Assembly (NCBI GenBank): GCA_034667545.1
Contig: JAXDJR010000051.1
Location: 1 to 50,564, forward strand
Origin: DATAPE01 sp034667545
Lineage (GTDB): Bacteria; Actinomycetota; CADDZG01; WHSQ01
Length of the DNA: 50,564 nt
Direction of reading: 5' to 3'
The notes beneath the pieces are model-generated. The model made no database searches. It was not told the DNA's origin and worked only from the letters and a program-made list of their open reading frames with translations. Both the position numbers and the translations under genes were made by a program. Shown piece after piece: positions 14,976 to 23,535 of this stretch (its first letter is position 1; each line of letters begins with the position of its first letter).

Positions 14976-15479
14976 GTGGCTAAGGAAGCGTCTTTCGACG
15001 TGGTCTCTCAGGTCGACCTGCAAGAAGTCCGAAACGCGGTCGACCAAGCAAAGCGCGAGATCACCCAGCGGTTCGACTTCAAGGGAACGGATTCCGCGAT
15101 CGACCTGTCCGAGGAAGGAGCGGGTCCGTCGATCGTGATCAAGTCGAATACCGAGGGCAAAGTGAAGGACTGCGTCAAGGTGCTCGAAGAGAAGCTGGTC
15201 AAGCGGCAGGTGCCGCTGAAATCACTGCAACGTGGTGACATCCAGCCTGCTGCGGGTGGCACAGCACGCCAAGTGTTGGGTATCAACCAGGGGATCTCGA
15301 CAGAGAAGGCCCGAGAGATCGTCAAGCACATAAAGGACCAGAAGACCAAGGCCCAGGTCGCGATACAAGGGGATCAGGTTCGCGTCTCGTCAAAGTCCCG
15401 GGACACTCTGCAGGACGTGATCCAGTCGTTGAAGGACCACGACTTCGGCATCCCTCTGCAGTTCACGAACTACCGCTAG
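14976..15479 (+). CDS. YajQ-family nucleotide-binding protein
   Basis: Protein of 167 residues matching the YajQ/UPF0234 family over its full length: SFDVVSQVDLQEVRNAVDQA, ITQRFDFKGT, VLEEKLVKRQVPLKSL and the C-terminal HDFGIPLQFTNYR. The fold is a pair of RNA-recognition-like domains. A Xanthomonas member binds cyclic di-GMP and acts with a transcription factor; whether this copy does so is unknown, though a cyclic-dinucleotide riboswitch lies 6 kb away. GTG at 14976 gives the usual N-terminus; no clear ribosome site is visible, so translation is probably coupled to the receiver gene. Confidence 0.92.
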   Translation: MAKEASFDVVSQVDLQEVRNAVDQAKREITQRFDFKGTDSAIDLSEEGAGPSIVIKSNTEGKVKDCVKVLEEKLVKRQVPLKSLQRGDIQPAAGGTARQVLGINQGISTEKAREIVKHIKDQKTKAQVAIQGDQVRVSSKSRDTLQDVIQSLKDHDFGIPLQFTNYR

Positions 15480-15513
15480 GACGGCAGGGTCCGACGGCCC
15501 ACTCGGGCGGCCA

Positions 15514-16182
15514 TTACGCGGCCTGCAGAGACACCCCTAACAAGTCCGACAACCGGCTAAGTGTTTGCTCTGTGGAGACGTGCAGGACAGTGGTCATCCC
15601 GGCTTGGATGGCGGGTTCGAGGTGGCCGGGATAGTCATCGACGAAGACACAGCGTTCCGGGGGAACACGCAGCCCCTCGACGGCCAGCTCGTAGATCGCC
15701 GGGTCGGGCTTCCTAAGGCCCACCTCACCCGAGATGATCACGGCGTCGAACAACTCCCCGAAACGGTCTCTCGGGTAACCGCTCATCCCCCACGAGTTCG
15801 AGAGCAGAGCGGTCTTCAGACCGGCGCGGCGAGCAACGGCTACACCGTCGAGCATCGCAGGCTCGAGGTGCACTCCTGCAAATACGCGGGCGACGAGGCC
15901 CTCGGCCTCTACCGGACCGCCGCTCGCGGCCTCCAGACGGCGGGCGAGCTGGAGGCTGAACTCGGCCTCGTCCAGCTCACCCTTCTCGAAGCGCTCGACG
16001 GTGTCGTCGCCCATGCCCGTGTAGATCGGAAGCATGACGCGTACGAGGTCCTGCAGCTCGATGCCCAAGGACTCGGCGAACGCTTCGAAACCTTCTTGCA
16101 GAGGGTTGGTCAACACGCCGCCGAAGTCGACGATGAGGCCGTCGAAGGCGCGCCGGGTGGGGACGGAGTGGCGTTGACTCAT
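15514..16182 (-). CDS. HAD-superfamily hydrolase, subfamily IA
   Basis: Protein of 222 residues with the HAD motifs in order: motif I DFGGVLTNP (nucleophile Asp19; the second position is Gly in place of the usual Asp), motif II LLSNSW, motif III Lys in GLRKPDPAIY and motif IV VFVDDYPGH. The DFGGV variant is common in a HAD IA group related to the N-terminal domain of ACAD10. Substrate unknown. It is the last gene after qcrB and the small DUF1508-like gene, ten bases downstream, and may simply ride on the respiratory operon. Confidence 0.9.
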   Translation of the reverse strand: MSQRHSVPTRRAFDGLIVDFGGVLTNPLQEGFEAFAESLGIELQDLVRVMLPIYTGMGDDTVERFEKGELDEAEFSLQLARRLEAASGGPVEAEGLVARVFAGVHLEPAMLDGVAVARRAGLKTALLSNSWGMSGYPRDRFGELFDAVIISGEVGLRKPDPAIYELAVEGLRVPPERCVFVDDYPGHLEPAIQAGMTTVLHVSTEQTLSRLSDLLGVSLQAA

Positions 16183-16192
16183 GCGGGGGCTG

Positions 16193-16447
16193 TCAGGAGG
16201 TGTCGCGTCGTCTCCACACCAGGATCGTGATCACTATCCCCAACACCGCAGCGATCTTGTGGATGAAGCCCCCCGAAGCGTGCGGGGAAGTTGGCTCCCT
16301 GAAGTGAGCCGGATACGCCATCCGAGCGGCGTGGCGTGCGGCCCCCTCGTCACCGTAGGTCCTGTTGCTCTTCAGCCCCAACTTCTCGTCGCGATACTCC
16401 CATCGCCATCTCCCATCACTCTCCTGAAAGACTTCGACGCGGCTCAT
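16193..16447 (-). CDS. Small DUF1508-like membrane-anchored protein
   Basis: Protein of 84 residues. The N-terminal half (RVEVFQESDGRWRWEYRDEK) resembles a DUF1508/YegP repeat, a small beta-rich module of unknown role; the C-terminal end is a single membrane helix (KIAAVLGIVITILVW) followed by RRRD. The ATG overlaps the qcrB stop by one base (TGATG), so it is translated as part of the respiratory operon and may be a small accessory subunit of the bc complex. That role is inference only. Confidence 0.6.
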   Translation of the reverse strand: MSRVEVFQESDGRWRWEYRDEKLGLKSNRTYGDEGAARHAARMAYPAHFREPTSPHASGGFIHKIAAVLGIVITILVWRRRDTS

Positions 16448-17802
16448 CACTTCTCTCCGGCAACCGGATGCAGCACTTGGGCAAGGCTTACTTCCATCAC
16501 CCCTTCGGCGCCGGCCACCTTGACCGCCTTGAACCACCGGTAAACCACGTAGGCGACCAGCAGAGGGATCACGAACAACGCGATCCTGAAAGCAACAGTC
16601 ATGGCGAGAACGGGCACCTGGAACATTCGCGCTATTACATCGTTCGACGCCGAGAACAGAAGGACTATGTAGAAGGTAAGAACGCCCGCTCCTATCGCGC
16701 TCCTGACGGGCCGATCGGTGGGACGATCGAGCAATTCGTGCGGACCGTAGTCATGGGTCAAGCGCGCTTCCAGGAATGGCCACAGATACAAAAGCCCGAA
16801 AGTGATCCCCGGCAGCAACACCCCTGGAAAGAACGGATTGGGGATCATGAAGCTGCCGGTGCGAAACTCCCACGCGGGAAAAAGCCGGAGGGCGCCGTCG
16901 ACCCATCCCAGGAACCAGTCCGGCTGCGAGGGGCTGGCCACGTATGCGGGGTCGAAGGGCCCGTACAGCCAGATGGGATTGATCTGCGCCAGGCCTCCGA
17001 GCGCGCCGAGCACGGCGAAGATCGCGCAGAAGAGTCCCACCGATTTCGCCGCGTACGTGGGCCAGAGCTTCGAACCAACGACATTGCTCTCCGTCCGGCC
17101 CGCTTCAGGGAACTGCGTGTGCTTCTGGCGCCACAGGATCGCGAGATGCGCGCCGAGAAGGGCGATGATGAGGGCCGGGATCAGCATTATGTGGATGACG
17201 AACAGTCTCGAGATGATCTGTTGCGCAGGGAACTCGCCACCGAAGATCAAGAACGCTACCCATGTCCCGATCAACGGCACCGATAACGCGATCGAGTAAG
17301 CGATCCGCAACCCGGTCCCCGAAAGAAGGTCATCGGGTAGCGAATATCCGGTGAAGCCGTTGAATATGGCAAGGATCAATAGCGTCACTCCGATGATCCA
17401 GTTGAGCTCGCGTGGGCGGCGAAAGGCCCCGGTGAAGAAGATCCGGCACAGATGAAGCACGATCGCGCCGATGAACAACAGAGCAGCCCAATGGTGGATC
17501 TGGCGCATCACAAGCCCGGCTCTTACATCGAAGCTGATCCTCACCACTGACGCGTACGCCTCTGAGACGGTCGCCCCGTTGAGCGGAGCGTAGCTGCCTC
17601 TGTACACGATCTCGCGCGAGCTTGCGTCGAAGAAGAAGGTGAGGAACGTTCCGGTCAGGATCAAGATCACGAAGCAATAGAGCGAGATCTCGCCAAGCAT
17701 GAACGACCAGTGGTCCGGAAAGACTTTGTTCAACGCTTCTTCGGCGAACGCGGACGACCCCAGACGATCGTCCGTCCACCGGGCCATCCTGCGCAAGATC
17801 AC
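16447..17802 (-). CDS. qcrB: Menaquinol-cytochrome c reductase cytochrome b subunit
   Basis: Membrane subunit of the actinobacterial bc complex, 451 residues, carrying both b hemes and the quinol sites. Heme ligands are His103/His104 and His117 on helix B and His204 and His219 on helix D. The Qo-site motif is PDWF in place of PEWY. About eight or nine helices are visible. The GTG start overlaps the qcrA stop (GTGA); an ATG five codons in is an alternative. It transfers electrons from menaquinol to the Rieske centre and low-potential hemes. Confidence 0.95.
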   Translation of the reverse strand: MILRRMARWTDDRLGSSAFAEEALNKVFPDHWSFMLGEISLYCFVILILTGTFLTFFFDASSREIVYRGSYAPLNGATVSEAYASVVRISFDVRAGLVMRQIHHWAALLFIGAIVLHLCRIFFTGAFRRPRELNWIIGVTLLILAIFNGFTGYSLPDDLLSGTGLRIAYSIALSVPLIGTWVAFLIFGGEFPAQQIISRLFVIHIMLIPALIIALLGAHLAILWRQKHTQFPEAGRTESNVVGSKLWPTYAAKSVGLFCAIFAVLGALGGLAQINPIWLYGPFDPAYVASPSQPDWFLGWVDGALRLFPAWEFRTGSFMIPNPFFPGVLLPGITFGLLYLWPFLEARLTHDYGPHELLDRPTDRPVRSAIGAGVLTFYIVLLFSASNDVIARMFQVPVLAMTVAFRIALFVIPLLVAYVVYRWFKAVKVAGAEGVMEVSLAQVLHPVAGEK

Positions 17803-18644
17803 GAGGGGTCATTCCAGAATCCGGGGCCCACCGGTTGCGTGAAGTCCCGCTGCGCGGTCAGGTAACCATCAGAGTCGATCGCCAGGGGAAGCTGTGGCAA
17901 GGGGCGCGTTGCCGGACCTGCGATCGGACGAGCTCCGTCGAACACATCGAAAGCCGACTGGTGACAGGGGCAGAACAGCTCTTTAGCTTCGGCTTGATAC
18001 AGCGCTACCGGACACCCCGCGTGCGTGCACACCTTGGAGTAGGCGAGATAGCCGTTGGGACTCCAGCTCTCTCGTCCGGGGAGGGGCGTGAACTCACTTG
18101 CGCTCACGCGCAGCAGGATCGTTTGGGAGTCGGCAGCATTCGTGTGTCCCTCGGGAAAAACGGTCAGCACGCTGCCGACCTTCAGGGTGGTGGAGGTCAC
18201 GGGCTCGCCGGCCCCCGTCACGACGCGAGCTCCGGGCGTCCAGCTGGTGTGGAAAAGCGTTCGTCCCGGCTTGGTACCGAGGGAACGAACGGGAAACAGA
18301 GCTGCAACGCCCAGCACTCCCAGAGCCCCTACGAGGATGCGGCCGAGGAAGGTTCGTCGTTGGATCTCGTCTCCGCTTCTGTCCATCTCCGCCGTCAGAG
18401 AGGACCGCTCCGCGGCAGTGGATTGGTGCGGCTCGCGCTCTTCGACGAAGTGCCCGGAAGGCATCAGATCGTGAGCCCACATGATGAGCCCTACCGCCAG
18501 ACCGCCCAATGAGAGTGCGATCAGCGTGCCTTCGACCTGCGGTTGACCTCCGACGATGTAAGTGATCAGAAGTCCGAGCGATGCCAGCGTGCTGATCGTG
18601 AAGCTCATAGCGATCAGACGAGTGGCAGTGCGTTTCTCAGTCAC
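17799..18644 (-). CDS. qcrA: Rieske iron-sulfur subunit of the bc complex
   Basis: Protein of 281 residues with three N-terminal membrane helices (about 9-31, 39-60 and 98-118), the actinobacterial QcrA layout, then a Rieske domain. [2Fe-2S] ligands lie in CTHAGC at 206-211 and CPCH at 225-228. A twin-arginine motif (QRRTFLG) precedes the third helix, consistent with Tat-dependent translocation of the cluster domain as known for actinobacterial QcrA. The ATG overlaps the end of qcrC by eight bases and the stop overlaps qcrB by four. Confidence 0.96.
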   Translation of the reverse strand: MTEKRTATRLIAMSFTISTLASLGLLITYIVGGQPQVEGTLIALSLGGLAVGLIMWAHDLMPSGHFVEEREPHQSTAAERSSLTAEMDRSGDEIQRRTFLGRILVGALGVLGVAALFPVRSLGTKPGRTLFHTSWTPGARVVTGAGEPVTSTTLKVGSVLTVFPEGHTNAADSQTILLRVSASEFTPLPGRESWSPNGYLAYSKVCTHAGCPVALYQAEAKELFCPCHQSAFDVFDGARPIAGPATRPLPQLPLAIDSDGYLTAQRDFTQPVGPGFWNDPS

Positions 18645-19410
18645 CGACTGCCGTCCCGATCCTGCGGATTATGAGAAGGCATGCCCCGAGCCCAACCACG
18701 AAGGCGATCATGCCCTCGGTGATGGGGCCGATGTGACTGAGACCAAGGCCCCCACGGTCCTCCGGATGTTGCAGGTAAACCACGTATCGGGCTATCGAAT
18801 TGACTTGCTCGTCCGACAACGCATCAGTACCGAAGAGCGGCATGGTCCCTGGTCCGACCCGGATGGCCTCCGCGATCTGCGTGGGCGTAGAGGGCCGCAG
18901 GGTGGGGGCGTACATGCCGTTCGTAAGGGCTCCGCCGGCAGCAACACTCGAGTGACAGGACGCGCAGTTCTCGGTGTAGAGCTTGCCGCCGTCGGTCAAG
19001 CTTGCGGTACCCAGGTCGACTTGCGGTATCGGCGTCCCGGTCCCCGCGCCGAGCGAATCGACGTAGGAGACGATCTGCGCGATCTCCGCCCCGTCATAGG
19101 CGGGGGGCTTGCGTTGGGGATCCTGGACCTCTTCGGTCACGGGCATCCGGCCCGTGGACAGATAGAAGTCAACGTCGGCGGCGCCGACCCCTTGCAAGCT
19201 CGGCCCTCGGTTCGTGCCGGACGCATCGCTCCCGTGACAGAAAGCGCAGTCACCGAGAAAGATCAACCTGCCCGACTCAGGGGCAGTCGCTGCAGCAGCC
19301 AGCGCGGGATTCCCGTCGCCGGCCAGGGACGGCTCGGCGCGTCCCAGCACGAGCGCGCCGACCGCCACCAACAACAACGCAGATATGGAGACCGAACGGG
19401 GGCCGGGCAC
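18637..19410 (-). CDS. qcrC: Di-heme cytochrome c subunit of the bc complex
   Basis: Protein of 257 residues: signal/anchor helix at 8-30, two cytochrome c domains with CAFCH at 55-59 and CASCH at 149-153, and a C-terminal membrane helix (EGMIAFVVGLGACLLII). This fused di-heme cytochrome is the actinobacterial QcrC, which replaces cytochrome c1 plus soluble cytochrome c and hands electrons straight to the oxidase. The GTG start overlaps the upstream stop by one base (TAGTG). The gene order qcrC-qcrA-qcrB is the standard one. Confidence 0.95.
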   Translation of the reverse strand: MPGPRSVSISALLLVAVGALVLGRAEPSLAGDGNPALAAAATAPESGRLIFLGDCAFCHGSDASGTNRGPSLQGVGAADVDFYLSTGRMPVTEEVQDPQRKPPAYDGAEIAQIVSYVDSLGAGTGTPIPQVDLGTASLTDGGKLYTENCASCHSSVAAGGALTNGMYAPTLRPSTPTQIAEAIRVGPGTMPLFGTDALSDEQVNSIARYVVYLQHPEDRGGLGLSHIGPITEGMIAFVVGLGACLLIIRRIGTAVGD

Positions 19411-19796
19411 TAGTCCAAGGTATAGAGGTAGGCGGCGATGTCACGGGCTTGGGTGGCGCTCACTCCCAGGTTCGGCATATCCGTTCCAGGCTCGACCCCT
19501 TTTGGATCCTGCAACCACAGCATGAGGTTCGACGGCTTGTTCGACAACTCGCCCGCGATGAACCCGCGATGTCCGAAATCGGTTAACGGCGGCCCGACGG
19601 TGCCGTCCGCTCCGCCGATCCCCGGGATCACATGACATCCTCCACAGCCGAAACTTGCGATGTCCTTGGCCCCCGTAGCAGGGTCTCCTCCCCTTACTTC
19701 CGGGGGTGGATTGCGGTCGACCGGCTGGCAGCCGGCCAGCACCACCGCCACGATGAGACAGGCGGCGGACAGTTTCGGCATCCGGTGACTGGTCAT
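19410..19796 (-). CDS. Cytochrome c lipoprotein related to the CtaC C-terminal domain
   Basis: Lipoprotein of 128 residues: lipobox VLAGC (Cys23), then one cytochrome c domain with CGGCH and the axial-methionine region PGTDMPNLG. The segment from GPPLTDFGHR to MP closely parallels the cytochrome domain fused to the end of CtaC in this operon (GPDLTHFGSR, then PGALMPP), so the two look like duplicates. It lies between ctaG and qcrC, with a four-base overlap with ctaG and a one-base overlap with qcrC, and is probably an electron carrier between the bc complex and the oxidase, anchored outside the membrane. Confidence 0.9.
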   Translation of the reverse strand: MTSHRMPKLSAACLIVAVVLAGCQPVDRNPPPEVRGGDPATGAKDIASFGCGGCHVIPGIGGADGTVGPPLTDFGHRGFIAGELSNKPSNLMLWLQDPKGVEPGTDMPNLGVSATQARDIAAYLYTLD

Positions 19797-20647
19797 CCGG
19801 CGGCGCCTCCTTCCCGGGCCACGGCGGCATCCATCTCAGACATCCACTTCAAGAACAAGACTGCCGCGGTGAGAACGTAGACCAATCCTGCAGGAACCCA
19901 CATGATCAGCCCGGCCAATTGCTGGTCCTGCAGAGGGGTGAGGCCCCAGCCTCTGGCCCCCAGTGCTTGCAACGGATAGAGCGCGGTGGGAGCGAAGGTC
20001 AGCAACGCTCCCAAGGCTCCGCTGGCGAAGCCTGCGAGGAAGACGAACAGAACGGCAGCACCATTACCCAGTTTCTGCCGCCCTTTCTCGTCGATGATCA
20101 ACCACCAGAACAGCCATGCGGTGCCGAAGAAGGACGCGTGTTCGAGGGCATGGACGGTGTCGTTGGCGAGAGCTGCCTGATAGAAGGCCGGCAGGTGCCA
20201 CAGATACAAGGCTGTGATGTGCAGGACCAGAACAACAACGGGTCGGGTGAGAACAGCCGTCACCGCCCGCGTCCACCCGTGACGCTCCCAGGTTCGCACC
20301 GTGCGTCGCGCAGGAAGCGGCAGGGCGAGACCGATCGCGGTCCCCGCCGAGCCCGCCACGAGCAGTGGAGCCGCGACCAGTATCAGGAGCAGGTGCTGGA
20401 CCATGTGAGCCGAGAACAACGATGCCGACAGCCGGTCTAGCGGGGAAACCAGGGCCACGAGCAGAACGGCGATGCCCGCCGCGAAGGTGCCCGCCTGCGG
20501 AACGGTTATCCCCCTGCCTCTTCCGCGGCTCCACAGCCGTCGCAGCCCGAGGACGTAGGCCGTCGCCAACAGAGCGATGCCGGTGATCACCGCGGGATCG
20601 AAGCTCCACGAGCGCCACAGGTCATGGGGAGAGATCGGCGGCGTCAT
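19793..20647 (-). CDS. ctaG: Cytochrome c oxidase assembly factor, caa3 CtaG type
   Basis: Seven-helix membrane protein of 284 residues of the caa3_CtaG family, needed for assembly of the copper centres of caa3 oxidase in Bacillus. Typical pieces are VSPLDRLSASLFSAHMVQHLLLILVAAPLLV, HITALYLWHLPAFYQAAL, HALEHASFFGTAWLFWW and the C-terminal DQQLAGLIMWVPAGLVY. Conserved histidines in HMVQH, WHLP and LEH are candidate copper ligands. ATG at 20647 is chosen: it overlaps the preceding stop as ATGA, whereas the longer open frame would begin in the middle of the previous gene. Confidence 0.93.
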   Translation of the reverse strand: MTPPISPHDLWRSWSFDPAVITGIALLATAYVLGLRRLWSRGRGRGITVPQAGTFAAGIAVLLVALVSPLDRLSASLFSAHMVQHLLLILVAAPLLVAGSAGTAIGLALPLPARRTVRTWERHGWTRAVTAVLTRPVVVLVLHITALYLWHLPAFYQAALANDTVHALEHASFFGTAWLFWWLIIDEKGRQKLGNGAAVLFVFLAGFASGALGALLTFAPTALYPLQALGARGWGLTPLQDQQLAGLIMWVPAGLVYVLTAAVLFLKWMSEMDAAVAREGGAAG

Positions 20648-21039
20648 CGCTGGCACAATCCGAAGAACAGTACGGCGACCGCGCTCACGATCATCGTCAG
20701 CAGAAAGAACGAGCTCGCAACAAAGCCCACCAACGCCATGAAGTAGCCGCGCTCTTCCCGAGGATCGCGGCTCTCGATAGCTCCGAGTACGCGCATGTTT
20801 CGGAACGACATGATCACGGAAGCGACCACCGGCAGCGCAAGCACCGTGCTCACGATCGCGAGGAACGTCCGGATACCAAGCCCCAGCATGTTGTTCGGCT
20901 CGAAACCAGGAGAGCACGCGACCTCGGGCAGTTCGCCACCGACTGCCAGTTGCGTTATCCACAGCAGCGGCGGAGCCGCGACCGCGAACCACAGAGTGAA
21001 AGATCCCTTGCTCTTTGGCTGGACTATGGAGCTGGCCAT
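20644..21039 (-). CDS. Small membrane protein in oxidase operon, family not recognised
   Basis: Protein of 131 residues with three or four membrane helices (about 12-30, 52-75 and 98-125) and two cysteines (EVACSPG and the C-terminal GLCQR) that could pair outside the membrane. I do not recognise a family. ATG at 21039 is preceded by AGGAGAG. It sits between ctaE and ctaG and overlaps ctaG by four bases, so an oxidase subunit-IV-like or assembly role is likely from context only. Confidence 0.7.
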   Translation of the reverse strand: MASSIVQPKSKGSFTLWFAVAAPPLLWITQLAVGGELPEVACSPGFEPNNMLGLGIRTFLAIVSTVLALPVVASVIMSFRNMRVLGAIESRDPREERGYFMALVGFVASSFFLLTMIVSAVAVLFFGLCQR

Positions 21040-21049
21040 CGAGGCTCTC

Positions 21050-21658
21050 CTAGAACCGGGGTGAGAAGTAGAGGGTAAGGAACACAAAGACCCAGATGAC
21101 GTCAACGAAGTGCCAGTAAGCGGCGACGTTCAGCACGGTGAGGTGGTGCCGCTCGTCGAACCGACCTCGGCTTGCCTTTACTTGGGTCCAGGCGTTCATC
21201 ACCAACCCGACGAAGACGTGGCTGCCGTGCAGGGCGGTGATGAGAAAGAAGAGCGAACCGTAGACGTCGGTCTGGGCGGTGAACTCCTTCAGCTTCTCGG
21301 GATACTCGAACCCAAGCATCACGATGAGGAATCCCACACCGAGGAGGAAGCTGACCGCGAGTCCCGCCTTCAGCCACGTTTGCTTGCCTCTCTTCACTCC
21401 CAGCTCGGCGATGTGCATGGGAATGCTGCTGGTGAGCAGGAAGGCACTCATGAGAAGTGGCAGTCCCAGTGTGGGCTGTTTGATGCCGTCGGGTGGCCAC
21501 ACCGGTGCGTTCCTGAAGCGTAGATAGAAGTAGGTAGCAAACAGGATGCCGAAGATGGTCGCCTCGGTGGCGATGAACAGCAGCATCCCCCACCACCCGC
21601 TCTCACGCGTGCGTGCGTCCGGTGCGGTACTCGCGGTGGCGGCGAACGAAGAGCTCAT
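21050..21658 (-). CDS. ctaE: Cytochrome c oxidase subunit III
   Basis: Protein of 202 residues with five visible helices. Family motifs are WWGMLLFIATEATIFGILFATYFYLR, PMHIAELGVKRG, FLITALHGSHVFVGL and the C-terminal YWHFVDVIWVFVFLTLYF with the conserved HGxHV and WHFVD histidines. The ATG overlaps the ctaD stop as ATGA. Five helices match the short bacterial form lacking the first two helices of mitochondrial subunit III. Confidence 0.96.
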   Translation of the reverse strand: MSSSFAATASTAPDARTRESGWWGMLLFIATEATIFGILFATYFYLRFRNAPVWPPDGIKQPTLGLPLLMSAFLLTSSIPMHIAELGVKRGKQTWLKAGLAVSFLLGVGFLIVMLGFEYPEKLKEFTAQTDVYGSLFFLITALHGSHVFVGLVMNAWTQVKASRGRFDERHHLTVLNVAAYWHFVDVIWVFVFLTLYFSPRF

Positions 21659-23535
21659 CCCGAGGTCACATCTCCGGTGTCCCACAGCCATCCCGCGATG
21701 CCGAACGACATCACGACCAAACCGGCGGCAGCCAGACCGAGATTACTGACAAGGAGGGCGGAAAAGATGATGAGCATCCCCAACGCCGTCGCGAGCGGCC
21801 ACGGCGACTCACCTGGCATCTGGAGGACGTCCTCGCTGTCGGCGTCGAGCACGCTCGTGGCGACTGTGGCGTGGCCTTCGTCGAGCACGGGTCCCGCGGT
21901 CCCCCGCCGTATCTGCTGCGGCAGCTCTGGCTGATCCCATAAGGGCTCCCGGCTGGCAACGTGTGGGATCGATTCGAAGTTGTAGGCCGGCGGCGGCGAC
22001 GAGATCGCCCACTCGAGAGTGTCTGCGGCCCACGGATCATCTCCCGCCGGGAGCCCGCGCCGGAGACTCAGGAAGTAGTCGACGATGAACGCAAGAATGC
22101 CGGCGGCAAGGATGAAGGAGCCGATAGAAGAGAGCATGTTCCACACATCCCACCCCAAACCCGACTGGTAGGTGTAGATCCTCCGGGGCATCCCCAATAA
22201 ACCCATGATGTGCATCGGGAAGAACGTCACCTGGAAGCCGATGAAGATGAGCCAGAAGCTGAGCTTGCCGAGCCGCTCGTTCAGCAGACGCCCTGTCATC
22301 TTGGGAAGCCAGTAATAGAGCGCGGCGAAGATTGGGAAGACCGCTCCACCAAAGAGCACGTAATGGAAGTGGGCCACCACGAAATACGAGTCGGTGATCT
22401 GCTGGTCGAAGGGAACCGCCGCGAACATCGGTCCGGTAAGCCCGCCGATCAAGAACGTGACGATGAAACCGATGACGAACAGGAACGGCACTGTGAACAC
22501 CGGCCGTCCTTTGATGATCGTGATCACCCAAGCAAACATCTGGATGCCGCTTGGGATCACGACCATCATGCTTGCGGCGCTGAAAAAGCTCATCGACAGC
22601 TGTGGCAGGCCGGTAGCGAACATGTGGTGCACCCACACTCCGAAACCAACGATTCCGATGGCAACTACGGACAGGGCTACGTAGGGGTACGCAATGATCG
22701 GACGACGAGAGAACACCGGCAGAATGGTCGACACGATGCCCAAGGCCGGCAGCACGATGATGTAGACGTCCGGGTGTCCGAAGATCCAGAAGAGGTGCTG
22801 CCACAGGATCGGATCACCCCCGCGGGCGACGTCGTAGAAATGGAACCCAGCCAATCGCTGCAGCTCTAGCAACACATTCGCGACCGTCAGGCTGGGCAGC
22901 GCAAAGACGATCGCGAAGGCAGTGGTCAGCACCGCCCATACGAACAATGGCATCCGGTTGATCGACATCCCTGGAGCCCGCATCTTGAAGATGGTTACGA
23001 TGAAGTTGATCGCGCCTGTCGTCGACGAGATCCCGATGAAGATGATCCCTAGGCCGTAGAAGTCGATGTTCATGCCCGGCGAGTAATGGGTCAGCGCGAA
23101 CGGGACGTAGTTGAACCAACCGTCGGTCGGGGCCTTGCCGATGAGCAGACTGAAGCTCATGAAGAGACCAGCGAAGAAGAACACCCAGTATCCGAATGCG
23201 TTCAGACGCGGGAACGCCATGTCCCTCGCTCCGATCATCAACGGCACGAAGTAGTTACCGAACCCAGAGAGGATCGGGGTGGCAAACATGAAGATCATCG
23301 TGATGCCGTGCATCGTGAACAGCTGATTGAACGCATTGGGCGTCACGAAGGCTTGATCGGGACGCGCCAGCTGGATACGCATGGCCATGGCCTCGAGACC
23401 CGCAAGCACGAAGAAGGTGAAAGCGGTGGCGATGTATCGCTTGCCGATGCGCTTGTGGTCGACGGTCGTCAGCCACGAGGCTAGCCCCGGAGTTTCCTCC
23501 CAGATCGAGGTGAGTCGTTCGGCGATCGCAGCCAT
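21655..23535 (-). CDS. ctaD: Cytochrome c oxidase subunit I with altered proton-channel residues
   Basis: Catalytic heme-copper subunit of 626 residues. Heme a ligands are His76 (TMHG) and His391, heme a3 His389 (VVAHFHYV), and CuB His254, His303 and His304, with the cross-link tyrosine at Tyr258 in HPDVY. D-channel entry looks intact (GARDMAFPRLNAFGYW). The channel glutamate normally in GHPEVY is Asp256, and the K-channel lysine of PTGIKVF is Gln332 (PSGIQMF). After residue 520 a linker leads to two extra C-terminal helices resembling a fused subunit-IV (CtaF-like) segment. Start overlaps the ctaC stop by one base (TAATG). Confidence 0.96.
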   Translation of the reverse strand: MAAIAERLTSIWEETPGLASWLTTVDHKRIGKRYIATAFTFFVLAGLEAMAMRIQLARPDQAFVTPNAFNQLFTMHGITMIFMFATPILSGFGNYFVPLMIGARDMAFPRLNAFGYWVFFFAGLFMSFSLLIGKAPTDGWFNYVPFALTHYSPGMNIDFYGLGIIFIGISSTTGAINFIVTIFKMRAPGMSINRMPLFVWAVLTTAFAIVFALPSLTVANVLLELQRLAGFHFYDVARGGDPILWQHLFWIFGHPDVYIIVLPALGIVSTILPVFSRRPIIAYPYVALSVVAIGIVGFGVWVHHMFATGLPQLSMSFFSAASMMVVIPSGIQMFAWVITIIKGRPVFTVPFLFVIGFIVTFLIGGLTGPMFAAVPFDQQITDSYFVVAHFHYVLFGGAVFPIFAALYYWLPKMTGRLLNERLGKLSFWLIFIGFQVTFFPMHIMGLLGMPRRIYTYQSGLGWDVWNMLSSIGSFILAAGILAFIVDYFLSLRRGLPAGDDPWAADTLEWAISSPPPAYNFESIPHVASREPLWDQPELPQQIRRGTAGPVLDEGHATVATSVLDADSEDVLQMPGESPWPLATALGMLIIFSALLVSNLGLAAAGLVVMSFGIAGWLWDTGDVTSG

